A DNA stretch of 64,000 bases from Alteromonas sp. KUL42 (GTDB lineage: Bacteria; Pseudomonadota; Gammaproteobacteria; Enterobacterales; Alteromonadaceae): the NCBI RefSeq assembly GCF_006538325.1, contig NZ_BJKK01000007.1:1-64000 (forward strand), in the 5' to 3' direction. Shown piece after piece: positions 28,593-37,567 of the stretch. A program made the translations under genes and the position numbers. Under the pieces are notes generated by a model. That model made no database searches, was not told the origin of the DNA, and saw only the letters and a list, made by a program, of their open reading frames with translations. Each line of letters starts with the position of its first letter. Position 1 is the first letter of the stretch.

Positions 28593-31500
28593 TTAGTCAC
28601 TCCCTTTCAAGGCTTTTGGTAATGTAGGTAAATAGGATTGAATATCAGTGCTGGAAAGGGGTTTAAAGAAATAGTACCCCTGAAACTCGTCACATCCCTG
28701 TTCGCTAAGAAAGTCAAACTGAGCTGCGTTTTCCACACCTTCTGCAACGGTTTTGAGCTCTAAGTTTTGCGCTAAAGAAATAATAGTTGCGCAAATTTTG
28801 GCGTCTTCTTCGGAAGTCGCACATTCATCAACAAACGAGCGATCTATTTTTAATACATTCACAGGTAAGCGCTTTAAATAGCTCAAGGAAGAATAGCCAG
28901 TACCAAAGTCATCAATTGCAATACATATCCCTAATTTCTGTAGCTCGGTGAGTACCTCAATACACAGCTCCATTTCAGTAAGAAATACGCCTTCTGTGAC
29001 TTCAAACTCGAGTAATTCCCCTGGTAATGAGTATTGCTGCAAAATCTTTTTCACAAAAGGCAACATATGTGGCGAATGCAAGTGTTTACCTGATAAGTTA
29101 ATAGCCACCGGCGGGGTTGCAATACCCTGAGCGTCCCATTCACATAACTGGCGACATACCAATTCAATAATGTGTTCTTCAATTTCTATAATAAGGTTTG
29201 CTTCTTCTGCCAATGGTATGAATTCAGTGGGAGGGATCCAATGACCATCAGGGTGTTGCCACCTTGCAAGCGCTTCAAGTCCAATAATAGTTTGCTCACT
29301 GTTCACTTTGGGTTGATACACAACGTGAAAGGCGTCATTAGTATTAAGAGATTGGCGTAGTGCTTGCTCAGAGTGAAATTGATGTGATGCTGTATTCGCC
29401 ATCTCATCAACGAACACTTTATAGGTGTCGCGTCCAGCTTTTTTTGCAAAATACATGGCAATATCAGCATGTTGAATAAGGGTCTCGGCGCTAATATGCG
29501 AGTCATAGGCCAATGCAATACCAATACTAGTCGGAATTTTCAATTCCCGCCCACCAAGTGCTACTGGCTCACGCATCACGTGAAGAATTTTCTCTGCCGT
29601 GTGTTCAGTAGCTTGCACGGTAAGCGCCCCTCGCATCATGACAACGAACTCGTCGCCTCCCCATCGGGCAATAACGTCATTTTGACGCACTACTCGTGAT
29701 AATCGTGCGGCAACTTCTAGTAATAGTTCGTCACCCGCTTTATGGCCGAGTGTGTCGTTGATTTTTTTAAATCTATCTAAATCTAGAAAGAAAATGGCAG
29801 TAATATCACCAGATGTCTCATTAGCCGTTAATGCGCGATTGAGTTGCTCGATAAGATAGGCGCGGTTGTACAGCCCTGTAAGAGGGTCAGAATAGGCTTG
29901 CTGGCGCAGTTTGTTCTGAAGCTTGTGTTGGCGGGTAACATCCCTTACGTGGAGAGTGAACTCGTCCATCGACTCTCGCCCAACATTAGCACTGGTGATC
30001 GTGATTTCAGCTGGAAATATATCGCCTCCGCCGCGCTTTAAACTAATACTATTGCGACGGTTGATTAGCAGCCCAGAGCTAGTAGCAAATTTGTGCTCAA
30101 GACTGTGCTGTACATCTGGTCGGTCTTTTTCTAGTACAAATGTGTTTATAAACGACGAGCCAACAACTTGGTTCTTATGTTGACCAAAAGTGCGCTCAGC
30201 AGCCGGGTTGAATTCAAGGACAAACCCTCTTAAATCGATAGTGATAATGCTGTCCATGGATGAATCTAGGATGGCACTTTTTCGCTTTTCGCTTGAACGA
30301 AAGTTATCAATTGCTTGGTCGCGTTGGTGCATTTCTTCTTTTACGCGATTGATCACGCGGTTGTACTGCCGTGCTATTTGACCTACTTCCGTAAAAGGCT
30401 CAACGGGCACTTTAGCGGCAAAATCGCGTTTATCTTCTTGTGTTTTCATTGAACTGAGTAAATCGATAAGCTCAGTAGACGCTCTGTGCTCTGAAATGTT
30501 CATACCGAGCATTTCATTTTTGTTAGATACTCGCAATGGGGTTAAGCGATTAATAAAAGATATAAAGGCGAAACTAATGCCAAAGCTGAACAGCCCAATA
30601 ACGACTACGCCAAGGATTTGCACTTGAAATTGTGACCAATGTGTCGCACTTTCAGGCAGAGAGTCCGTGCGTGCAAATAAGGCTACCGCCAGCGTTCCCC
30701 ATATTCCTGCGAATAGATGCGCCGGAACCACTGATAAAACGTCGTCAACTCGCCATTTATCCATAAGCCAGTTGCCAACATAGAGAATAATTCCGCCTAC
30801 AAAACCAATTAGCGCGGCACTTAATGGGCTTACCATATGCGCTGATGCGGTTATTGATACTAACCCTGCAATGACACCATTTAAAATGTAGGTGACTTCT
30901 ACATAGCGGTGACGTATCACAAATAAGCCACTAGCGGCGAGGCCTCCCCAAGCCGCTGCTACACAGGTGTTCAGCAGTACCGCGGGCACACTTTCGTTAA
31001 GCGCTAGGGTACTGCCACCATTAAAGCCAAACCAACCCAACCAAATAAGTAGTGTTCCCAATACGGCCATTGGTAGATTATTTCCAACCGGCAAGCGTCT
31101 GCTTTTATCGAAGCGACCGAGTCGTGGACCAATGATTATGGTTGCCGCAAGTGCAATCCAGCCACCAACGGAGTGCACAACAGTAGAGCCAGCGAAGTCG
31201 ATAAACCCGATAGATTCAAGCCAACCCGTATTGCCTTGATCATAGGCTCCAGCCCAAACCCAATGACCTACCACAGGATAGATCACACTGCACAATATGG
31301 TTGTGATGATAAGGTAACCGTGGAAGGACATTCGCTCAGCGACAGCGCCTGACATTAATGTGGCAGCAGTACCGCAAAACATCATTTGGAAAAAGAAGAA
31401 GCTAATTTGCCAGGGGGTTTGTGTTGCACCAAAAAAGTGCTCTGAAGTGCCGAATATTCCCCATATTGAATCACCGAACATCAGTCCAAAGCCAAACATC

Positions 31501-31661
31501 CAGTAAACTATGGCGGCGATGATAAAGTCAGATAGGTTTTTAGCTGCTACATTGATACTGTTCTTGCTGCGAATTTTACCTGTCTCTAGGCAAAGAAAAC
31601 CCGCTTGCATCAAAAAAACCAATAATGCAGAAATTAAAAGCCAGCCATAATCCAACGTCAA
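28593..31661 (-). CDS. Ammonium transporter-like sensor fused to PAS, GGDEF and EAL domains
   Basis: A 1022-residue fusion. Residues ~1-390 are an Amt/Rh channel with about 11 helices, including DFAGSTVVHSVGGW (first pore histidine) and VVPAHLFAGIWGTLA (second). A linker (EVGQIARQYNRVI, HAMP-like) and a PAS domain (SSMDSIITIDLRGFVLEFNPAAERTFG) follow. The GGDEF domain has an intact active site and inhibitory site (RQND...RWGGDEF). The EAL domain keeps EALARW, EVTEGVF, DDFGTGYSSL and LKIDRSF, so both c-di-GMP synthesis and hydrolysis look possible. Likely role: ammonium-sensing control of c-di-GMP, in line with nitrogen genes elsewhere in the window. It is transcribed alone from near 31661. 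Confidence 0.93.
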   Translation of the reverse strand: MTLDYGWLLISALLVFLMQAGFLCLETGKIRSKNSINVAAKNLSDFIIAAIVYWMFGFGLMFGDSIWGIFGTSEHFFGATQTPWQISFFFFQMMFCGTAATLMSGAVAERMSFHGYLIITTILCSVIYPVVGHWVWAGAYDQGNTGWLESIGFIDFAGSTVVHSVGGWIALAATIIIGPRLGRFDKSRRLPVGNNLPMAVLGTLLIWLGWFGFNGGSTLALNESVPAVLLNTCVAAAWGGLAASGLFVIRHRYVEVTYILNGVIAGLVSITASAHMVSPLSAALIGFVGGIILYVGNWLMDKWRVDDVLSVVPAHLFAGIWGTLAVALFARTDSLPESATHWSQFQVQILGVVVIGLFSFGISFAFISFINRLTPLRVSNKNEMLGMNISEHRASTELIDLLSSMKTQEDKRDFAAKVPVEPFTEVGQIARQYNRVINRVKEEMHQRDQAIDNFRSSEKRKSAILDSSMDSIITIDLRGFVLEFNPAAERTFGQHKNQVVGSSFINTFVLEKDRPDVQHSLEHKFATSSGLLINRRNSISLKRGGGDIFPAEITITSANVGRESMDEFTLHVRDVTRQHKLQNKLRQQAYSDPLTGLYNRAYLIEQLNRALTANETSGDITAIFFLDLDRFKKINDTLGHKAGDELLLEVAARLSRVVRQNDVIARWGGDEFVVMMRGALTVQATEHTAEKILHVMREPVALGGRELKIPTSIGIALAYDSHISAETLIQHADIAMYFAKKAGRDTYKVFVDEMANTASHQFHSEQALRQSLNTNDAFHVVYQPKVNSEQTIIGLEALARWQHPDGHWIPPTEFIPLAEEANLIIEIEEHIIELVCRQLCEWDAQGIATPPVAINLSGKHLHSPHMLPFVKKILQQYSLPGELLEFEVTEGVFLTEMELCIEVLTELQKLGICIAIDDFGTGYSSLSYLKRLPVNVLKIDRSFVDECATSEEDAKICATIISLAQNLELKTVAEGVENAAQFDFLSEQGCDEFQGYYFFKPLSSTDIQSYLPTLPKALKGSD

Positions 31662-31813
31662 CCACCATTTATGACAATATAAAAATGTGGTAGTGCAATT
31701 TTTACACCGCTATTAAAAAATAATGCAGCAGATATGCTTAAACGGCGCACAGTGGTATGGTATGGAGCACGTTGTAACCATTCCTGTTTTTAACTTAACC
31801 TCAGGGTAAACCA

Positions 31814-32512
31814 ATGTCTATGTCGACCATTTCAGCACCTGATGATCAGTGGGTCATTACGCCCCAAACGAGCACGATATTGTTTGATCACGATGGTACC
31901 TTGATAGATTCTGAAACAATCCATTTCGACTTATGGTGTGACATTCTCGATGACTTCGGCGTGACACTGACTCAAGACTTTTATTGCAAAGTTATGGCTG
32001 GTATTCCGGTAAAGCAAAATGCTGTCGATTTGGTCGAACATTTCAATTTAGATGTCAGCCCAAGTTATTTGGCGCAGAGAAAGCATGACTGCCTGGGGAG
32101 CTTTCTTGAAACACAAGCGTTCCCTCTTATGCCTTATGCTAGAGAAACAATTCTGGCCTGCTCGAAGGCTGGTTTTACGCTAGGGATCGTAACGGGAGGA
32201 AGTAAAAAGTCAGTAGAGAAAACACTGTCACAATATGGATTGAGAGACTATATCTCTTGTGTAGTCGCAGTTGAGGATGTTGCTAGCAGTAAACCTGCAC
32301 CAGATTGTTACCAGTTAGCAATGAAAATGCTTGGCGTCAGTGCACAAGAATGTATTGCCGTAGAAGATACTCAGACTGGTTTGGCTGCAGCAGTTTCAGC
32401 TGGGTTGCGTTGCGTGGTTATTCCTACCGTATTATCAGAGCACCACGACTTTACTCAGGCTACTGCACAGTACGATTCTTTGTCATCATGGCTAAAATCT
32501 GAAGCTATTTGA
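31814..32512 (+). CDS. HAD-superfamily phosphatase (beta-phosphoglucomutase-like)
   Basis: A 232-residue HAD hydrolase. Motif I is ILFDHDGTLIDSET, with FDHDG in place of the usual FDxDG order (nucleophile Asp kept). Motif II is GIVTGGS, the conserved lysine is in ASSKPAPDCY and motif III/IV is IAVEDTQTGLAAAVSAG. The alpha-helical cap after motif I places it in subfamily IA, like YniC or phosphoglycolate phosphatase. Substrate unknown. It is a single gene with its own upstream region, divergent from the Amt fusion. Confidence 0.87.
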   Translation: MSMSTISAPDDQWVITPQTSTILFDHDGTLIDSETIHFDLWCDILDDFGVTLTQDFYCKVMAGIPVKQNAVDLVEHFNLDVSPSYLAQRKHDCLGSFLETQAFPLMPYARETILACSKAGFTLGIVTGGSKKSVEKTLSQYGLRDYISCVVAVEDVASSKPAPDCYQLAMKMLGVSAQECIAVEDTQTGLAAAVSAGLRCVVIPTVLSEHHDFTQATAQYDSLSSWLKSEAI

Positions 32513-32654
32513 GCATGTTAACCTTTGCGGAAGGTTATAGCAGATAGGTGCTAACATTCCTAGTAGCCCTAACAATCGCATGGTGACAGGTGGAGTCACT
32601 CGCTAACTTCGCGTAATATAAATACGAAGACTAGGAAAGGTATTACACAATTTC

Positions 32655-33953
32655 ATGATTTCTCGCGGTGTAAAATGGCTTCTAATGAGTATCGCCATTG
32701 TTGGTTTCATCATATTGTCAGGTACGGTGGTGCTGGCTTATTTGTCAGTGCAAAAAACGCCGTTAGTAACCACTTACGCTCCCACTCAATTGGATGGTGC
32801 AGACACCGTTAATGAGTTGCTCAGTCAACTACAACAAGCATTTGAAAAACGTAAAGAAGGTCACCAAGTTACGCTGACACAAACACAGGTTGAGAGTTTG
32901 GTTGGGGTATTACAACGCGCTATTCCTGATTTCAAAGGTATTGTTAACATCACACCGCTAGCCGGTACGATTAGCGTTACCTATAACATAAGGCAATCAA
33001 GTTACTACATTAACGCCTCTGTCCTTGTGCTACCTGATTCGAGCTTACGCATAGAGCAAGTTCAGCTTGGTGATCTTAAGGTGTCCGGTGGCTTTTTGCT
33101 TTCACTCATTGAACGGGCCGTGAACTTCTATACCGACTCTCAAATTGTGAGTCTCGCGCTTTCGAGAATTGAGCGAGTTAGCATGCGTGAAGGAGAGATC
33201 ACATTAGAGCTTGGTCCTCTTGACGCCTTTATCAGTGAGTTTGACTATGTTGCTTCGCAACTCTCAGATGACGAAGTGACCGAGCTTGAACTGCTAACTG
33301 GCTATTATTTGCGTTATATCTCAGGTCGTCACATTGCGCTTTCACATGAGCCTGTTTCGTTGATTGAATATTTGCGTGAAGGCATGGCTAGAGCCAGAGA
33401 ACAAAGTGATACGCCAGAGCAAGCAGCCTTTCACAACAAAGCTGTTATTTTAGCGCTTGCTGCTTATGTCGGGCATCACAGAGTAGGAAACTTAGTTGGT
33501 GATATTCAGCCTGATGCACTAAAAGCACTTAAACCTAGAACCGGTGCGGTACTGCATGAACGCAATGATTTAACTCGCCATTTCATCATATCTGCGGCGC
33601 TTGAACTGCTAGCCGAGCAAGGTATGTCATTAGCCATTGGAGAGTTTAAAGAGCTAATGGATAGAGGTGAGGGGGGCTCTGGCTACAGTTTCGTAGATTT
33701 ATTGGCTGATATGTCGGGTACTGAATTTGCTAAGGTAGCAACCAACCCTAATTATGCTAGTGAAGTACAAAACACGATGGCCCGCATTCAAAGTGAGTTG
33801 GAAATTATCCCACCCATTGATGGGTTAAAAGAGGGGCTGAGCAAGCAAGCGTTTACGTTGCAATATGGAAAAGTAGACAGCGAAGCATATATGAAAGAAG
33901 TAGCGGCAATCAAAGAGCGAATAAGACAGCTTCCGCTTTATTCAAAGCCTTAA
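32655..33953 (+). CDS. Unknown membrane-anchored periplasmic protein
   Basis: Not recognised beyond its topology. The 432-residue protein has one N-terminal transmembrane helix (about 8-30, LLMSIAIVGFIILSGTVVLAYL) and a large, mostly helical extracytoplasmic domain with repeated segments of LTQTQVESLVGVL type and a GEGGSGYSFVDLLADMSG stretch toward the end. No enzyme motif is visible. It stands alone between the HAD gene and a convergent small gene. Confidence 0.7.
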   Translation: MISRGVKWLLMSIAIVGFIILSGTVVLAYLSVQKTPLVTTYAPTQLDGADTVNELLSQLQQAFEKRKEGHQVTLTQTQVESLVGVLQRAIPDFKGIVNITPLAGTISVTYNIRQSSYYINASVLVLPDSSLRIEQVQLGDLKVSGGFLLSLIERAVNFYTDSQIVSLALSRIERVSMREGEITLELGPLDAFISEFDYVASQLSDDEVTELELLTGYYLRYISGRHIALSHEPVSLIEYLREGMARAREQSDTPEQAAFHNKAVILALAAYVGHHRVGNLVGDIQPDALKALKPRTGAVLHERNDLTRHFIISAALELLAEQGMSLAIGEFKELMDRGEGGSGYSFVDLLADMSGTEFAKVATNPNYASEVQNTMARIQSELEIIPPIDGLKEGLSKQAFTLQYGKVDSEAYMKEVAAIKERIRQLPLYSKP

Positions 33954-34004
33954 TCATTACTGCCAACTAGAATTTCCATATTTGAGTTGGCAGAAGCGAC
34001 TCAG

Positions 34005-34343
34005 TTAACCTTTACTCAAAGACTGTTGAAATTGTGCAATGGTGACCAGAGCCAATTCAATCTTCTTGATAAGCGGCGCTAACGCTTTTTTTGCCTCTTC
34101 CTCATTGAGCTCCTTTAAAGCCTGCCAATCACTAGCTATCTCTTCCACATAAGGGCCAAAGCGTTTTGATGAGGTTGTAAAAACACTATCTGCGGCGAAG
34201 ACTGCTGTGAACTTCCCTTTTTGGTCACGTTGTAAATTATCTAGAATTTGGTCTGCATCAACAGCTTTTCGATACAGGGTCTGCATGGTTTCTTGTAGTT
34301 GCTGATGAATGGTTTGCATTTCCTGACTGTGTTGCATTTGCAC
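34005..34343 (-). CDS. Unknown small coiled-coil protein
   Basis: The 112-residue soluble protein begins with a Gln/Met-rich coiled coil (HSQEMQTIHQQLQETMQTLY) followed by a short domain and a helical C-terminus. No signal peptide, no catalytic motif. Divergently transcribed from the yjfB-like motility gene, which may hint at a flagellar or surface role; this is only positional. Confidence 0.6.
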   Translation of the reverse strand: MQMQHSQEMQTIHQQLQETMQTLYRKAVDADQILDNLQRDQKGKFTAVFAADSVFTTSSKRFGPYVEEIASDWQALKELNEEEAKKALAPLIKKIELALVTIAQFQQSLSKG

Positions 34344-34470
34344 GCCTTTTGTTTCAATTGTAAGTTTGTTTAAAAAAATGCTAAAGTTTGGTCGTTAATG
34401 GCCGATACTTAATGAAGTGGGCAATTTTGCCTACTTTTTTACTTTGCTACAAGCAACATAGGAATATGGT

Positions 34471-34662
34471 ATGGATCTACAAGGTACTAGTGCCTCTGGA
34501 ACGTCCGGTGCGTCACTTGAGTTGGCCTCTCTTAAACTTGCTAAAAGCCAGCAAGAGCAAGAGGGACAAGCGTCGCTTCAGTTGCTGGAATCAGCATCTG
34601 ACGTACCAAAATCGTCATCTGCAAACCCCGCGTTAGGCGCCAACATTGATACCTTCGCGTAA
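34471..34662 (+). CDS. YjfB-like putative motility protein
   Basis: A 63-residue protein whose C-terminus NPALGANIDTFA matches the LGxNID ending of the YjfB family, small proteins associated with motility gene regulons. The middle is a Leu/Ala-rich helix (ASLELASLKLAKSQ). The start ATG 34471 follows AGGAA. The stop lies 1 bp before the convergent epmB stop. Confidence 0.65.
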   Translation: MDLQGTSASGTSGASLELASLKLAKSQQEQEGQASLQLLESASDVPKSSSANPALGANIDTFA

Positions 34663-34663
34663 G

Positions 34664-35689
34664 TTACGGGTGCATCTGTAAGTCGATAGGCGTTTTGCCA
34701 GGTTGACCGCCAATTTCTCTTACGAGTTTTGGTACCAAAAAGCCTGGTAGGCGCTTTATCGCTTCTTCCAACAGTTTTCTCGCGTTGTCATCATTCACGT
34801 AAAAGTGGCTTGCACCCTGGACTTTATCTAAAACGTGCAGGTAGTAAGGCAGTACCCCTGCATCAAACAGTTTTTCACTTAAAGCGCAAATTGCATCTGC
34901 ATTGTCGTTCACATCTTTTAGCAAAACAGACTGATTTAACAAGGTCACTCCTTTATTTCTTAAATCCTGCAACAACAACGTCAGTTCCGATGATACTTCA
35001 TTGGCATGATTGGCATGCAATACCAGTATTTTTTGTAAGGGAAGCTCGGTAAACCATTTTGAAAACGAATCGCACAACCTACTCGGAATGACGATCGGAA
35101 GACGGGTATGAATACGCAAACGTTTAATATGCGGTATTTTGGCAATTTCATTTGCTAGCCATGAAAGATGATCATCTTTTGCCATAAGCGGATCACCTCC
35201 CGAGAAAATGACCTCGTTGATACCTTTGTTTTCACTTAGGTATTTGAGAACATCAACCCACTGTTGTTTATTCACCGCGTTGTCTGCATAGGGGAAATGG
35301 CGGCGAAAGCAATAGCGACAATTGACTGCACAGCCAGTGCGAACCATCAGCAAAACACGAGAGTCGTATTTGTGCAAAATTCCTTTGCCGGCTGTTTCAT
35401 GCTCCTGAAGCGGATCTGTACTGTAGCCCGGCGTACTTAAGAACTCATCGCTCAGCGGAAGAACTTGTAACAAAAGTGGGTCTAGCGGGTTACCTTTCTC
35501 CATTAAATCAACAAAATGGCGTGGCACACGCATGGGAAATAGTCGTCTGGCTTTGATGTGCTGGGTGTAGTTTTCCTCTGCCAATCCTAGATAGCGCAAT
35601 AGCATTACAGGGTCGGTAAAACTATTTGATAATTCTTTTTGCCAGTTATGCTCTACAGAAATGGGTTTTTTAGGTATTATTTGTTCCAC
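34664..35689 (-). CDS. epmB: EF-P (R)-beta-lysylation enzyme, lysine 2,3-aminomutase
   Basis: A 341-residue radical SAM enzyme converting L-alpha-lysine to (R)-beta-lysine for modification of EF-P. The radical SAM cluster motif is CAVNCRYCFRRHFPY (CxxxCxxC). GGDPLMAKD is the SAM-binding motif of aminomutases, and the PLP lysine lies in the C-terminal region around LDKVQGASHF. It is short compared with clostridial KamA, as expected for EpmB. It is divergent from efp with only 36 bp between starts, so both promoters overlap in a very short region, and epmA follows efp, giving a complete modification cluster. Confidence 0.95.
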   Translation of the reverse strand: MEQIIPKKPISVEHNWQKELSNSFTDPVMLLRYLGLAEENYTQHIKARRLFPMRVPRHFVDLMEKGNPLDPLLLQVLPLSDEFLSTPGYSTDPLQEHETAGKGILHKYDSRVLLMVRTGCAVNCRYCFRRHFPYADNAVNKQQWVDVLKYLSENKGINEVIFSGGDPLMAKDDHLSWLANEIAKIPHIKRLRIHTRLPIVIPSRLCDSFSKWFTELPLQKILVLHANHANEVSSELTLLLQDLRNKGVTLLNQSVLLKDVNDNADAICALSEKLFDAGVLPYYLHVLDKVQGASHFYVNDDNARKLLEEAIKRLPGFLVPKLVREIGGQPGKTPIDLQMHP

Positions 35690-35725
35690 TAAACTTTTTG
35701 TACCTTATGTTAAGACAGAGGAAAT

Positions 35726-36295
35726 ATGGCTCATTACAGCACTAACGAGTTCAAAGGCGGCCTGAAAATCATGCTGGACGGCGAACCTTGCAACATTCTA
35801 GAAAACGAATACGTAAAACCAGGCAAAGGCCAAGCGTTCAACCGTGTAAAAATTCGCAAGCTTATTTCAGGTAAAGTTTTAGAAAAAACTTTCCGCTCGG
35901 GTGAATCAGTAGAAGGCGCTGATGTGATGGATACAGAGCTTGCTTACTTGTACACCGACGGCGAATTCTACCACTTTATGAACAATGATACATTCGAACA
36001 AATCGCTGCGGATGAAAAAGCCGTGGGTGACAACAAAAAGTGGTTGGTTGAAAACGACATTTGCACCATTACATTGTGGAATGGCTCGCCAATTACCGTT
36101 ACTCCTCAAAACTTTGTTGAGTTAGAAATCACAGAGACCGATCCTGGTCTTAAAGGTGACACTGCCGGTACAGGCGGTAAGCCAGCAACATTAAGCACTG
36201 GCGCTGTAGTTCGCGTTCCATTGTTTGTGCAAACGGGTGAAGTGATCCGTGTTGACACACGCTCTGGCGAATATGTGTCTCGCGCACAAAAATGA
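35726..36295 (+). CDS. efp: Translation elongation factor P
   Basis: The 189-residue EF-P rescues ribosomes stalled at polyproline stretches. The three beta-barrel domains are visible, and the modified loop is [14 protein letters not shown], in which the first-domain lysine (Lys-34 type) is the beta-lysylation site used by EpmA. The C-terminal domain carries [33 protein letters not shown] precedes the ATG. Followed by a terminator at 36337-36372. Presence of lysine at the tip agrees with the adjacent epmA and epmB genes rather than with the rhamnose (EarP) pathway. Confidence 0.98.
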   Translation: MAHYSTNEFKGGLKIMLDGEPCNILENEYVKPGKGQAFNRVKIRKLISGKVLEKTFRSGESVEGADVMDTELAYLYTDGEFYHFMNNDTFEQIAADEKAVGDNKKWLVENDICTITLWNGSPITVTPQNFVELEITETDPGLKGDTAGTGGKPATLSTGAVVRVPLFVQTGEVIRVDTRSGEYVSRAQK

Positions 36296-36336
36296 TCCTA
36301 GATTAAATAAACGTCCACAGTGGCGTTTGTAGAAAA

Positions 36337-36372
36337 GCCGGTGTATCACTAACAAGTGTTCGCCGGTTTTTT
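36337..36372 (+). terminator. Intrinsic terminator after efp
   Basis: CCGGTGTATCACT pairs with AGTGTTCGCCGG across a short AACA loop, followed by TTTTTT. The stem is imperfect but GC-rich at its base. Confidence 0.75.
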
Positions 36373-36431
36373 ATTTGTAATTAAGGTGTGAACCAATACG
36401 CCTTAACGTGTTTATCGATATTGAGTGTGTA

Positions 36432-37400
36432 ATGCAAAATTGGCAACCTACCACTACTAGCGAGGCGCGCATAGCTCGCGCAGCGATGCTTCGCTTAATT
36501 CGCGATTTCTTTTACACCCGAAGTGTGCTTGAAGTTGATACGCCACTTTTGTCGGCGGGTACTGTAACCGACGAGCATCTGGAGGCCTTTGAAACCCCCT
36601 TTCATTTTAGTTCAACAGGTGAGCCTGTGCGGTTGTTCTTACAAACGTCGCCAGAATACGCTATGAAACGCTTACTGTGTGCACAAAGTGGCTCTATATA
36701 CCAAATATGTAAAGCCTTTCGACATGAAGGTGAGGGACGTTGGCACAACCCTGAATTTACTATGCTTGAGTGGTATCGCATCGATTTTGATCATTTCGCA
36801 TTGATGAATGAAGTTGATGAATTGTTACAGCTGGTACTCAACACGCAAGCGGGAAAGCAGATAAGCTATCAGCGCGCTTTTATTGAATATCTTGACGTTG
36901 ACCCTCTCAATACCTGCGACGAGGTGTTAGTTGATATCATGTCGAAAGAGAATATTGATATTCATGCGCCAGAAACCTTGAGCTTTGACAGTAAGCTTCA
37001 ACTGTTATTCAGCTATTGTATCGAGCCGAAAATAGGTCAGCAGAGGCCTTGCTTTGTATACAACTTCCCCGCGTCTCAAGCGGCATTGGCGAAAATTAAT
37101 GAAGACGATCCAAGAGTGGCTGACCGCTTTGAGGTTTATTTTAAAGGTGTGGAGCTTGCCAATGGTTTTAACGAACTCAGTGCCGCACAAGAACAGAGAA
37201 ATCGATTTCAACAAGACAATGAAAAACGCCAGCAAGCTGAGTTAGCAACTAAGCCAATTGATGAGAATTTTTTGTGTGCATTGGAAGCAGGGCTTCCCTC
37301 GTGTGCAGGGGTTGCATTGGGCATAGATCGCTTACTAATGCTGAAAATTGGTGCACAGCACATACAAGAGGTGATTAATTTTCCAGTAAGTCGCGCTTGA
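36432..37400 (+). CDS. epmA: EF-P-(R)-beta-lysine ligase
   Basis: A lysyl-tRNA-synthetase-like protein of 322 residues (from ATG 36432; an upstream GTG at 36408 would add eight residues) lacking the anticodon-binding domain, as EpmA does. Class II synthetase motifs: FLQTSPEYAMKRLL, the motif 2 region ICKAFRHEGEGRWHNPEFTMLEWYR and motif 3 GVALGIDRLLML. It attaches beta-lysine to EF-P. It lies downstream of the efp terminator, so it likely has its own promoter. Confidence 0.95.
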   Translation: MQNWQPTTTSEARIARAAMLRLIRDFFYTRSVLEVDTPLLSAGTVTDEHLEAFETPFHFSSTGEPVRLFLQTSPEYAMKRLLCAQSGSIYQICKAFRHEGEGRWHNPEFTMLEWYRIDFDHFALMNEVDELLQLVLNTQAGKQISYQRAFIEYLDVDPLNTCDEVLVDIMSKENIDIHAPETLSFDSKLQLLFSYCIEPKIGQQRPCFVYNFPASQAALAKINEDDPRVADRFEVYFKGVELANGFNELSAAQEQRNRFQQDNEKRQQAELATKPIDENFLCALEAGLPSCAGVALGIDRLLMLKIGAQHIQEVINFPVSRA

Positions 37401-37517
37401 GCGATATAACAACCAAAAATGCAGGTCAATACGCTCTAATAGAGTTACTGACGTCGAGTTGAATGCTAGAGAGCTTGAGACAACTGGCAGTTGACATTAA
37501 AGCCTATTTGCTGAAAA

Positions 37518-37550
37518 ATGTTATAACATCACAAGCTTATGTTATAACAT
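37518..37550. promoter_or_regulatory. Two Zur-like operator palindromes before the TonB receptor
   Basis: The perfect 12-bp palindrome ATGTTATAACAT occurs at 37518-37529 and 37539-37550, start-to-start 21 bp (two helical turns), ending 17 bp before the ATG. It matches the core of gammaproteobacterial Zur boxes (TGTTATANTATAACA type). Zinc-dependent repression of the following gene is the likely role. Confidence 0.8.
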
Positions 37551-37567
37551 CTCCCAGAAGGAAGCTC

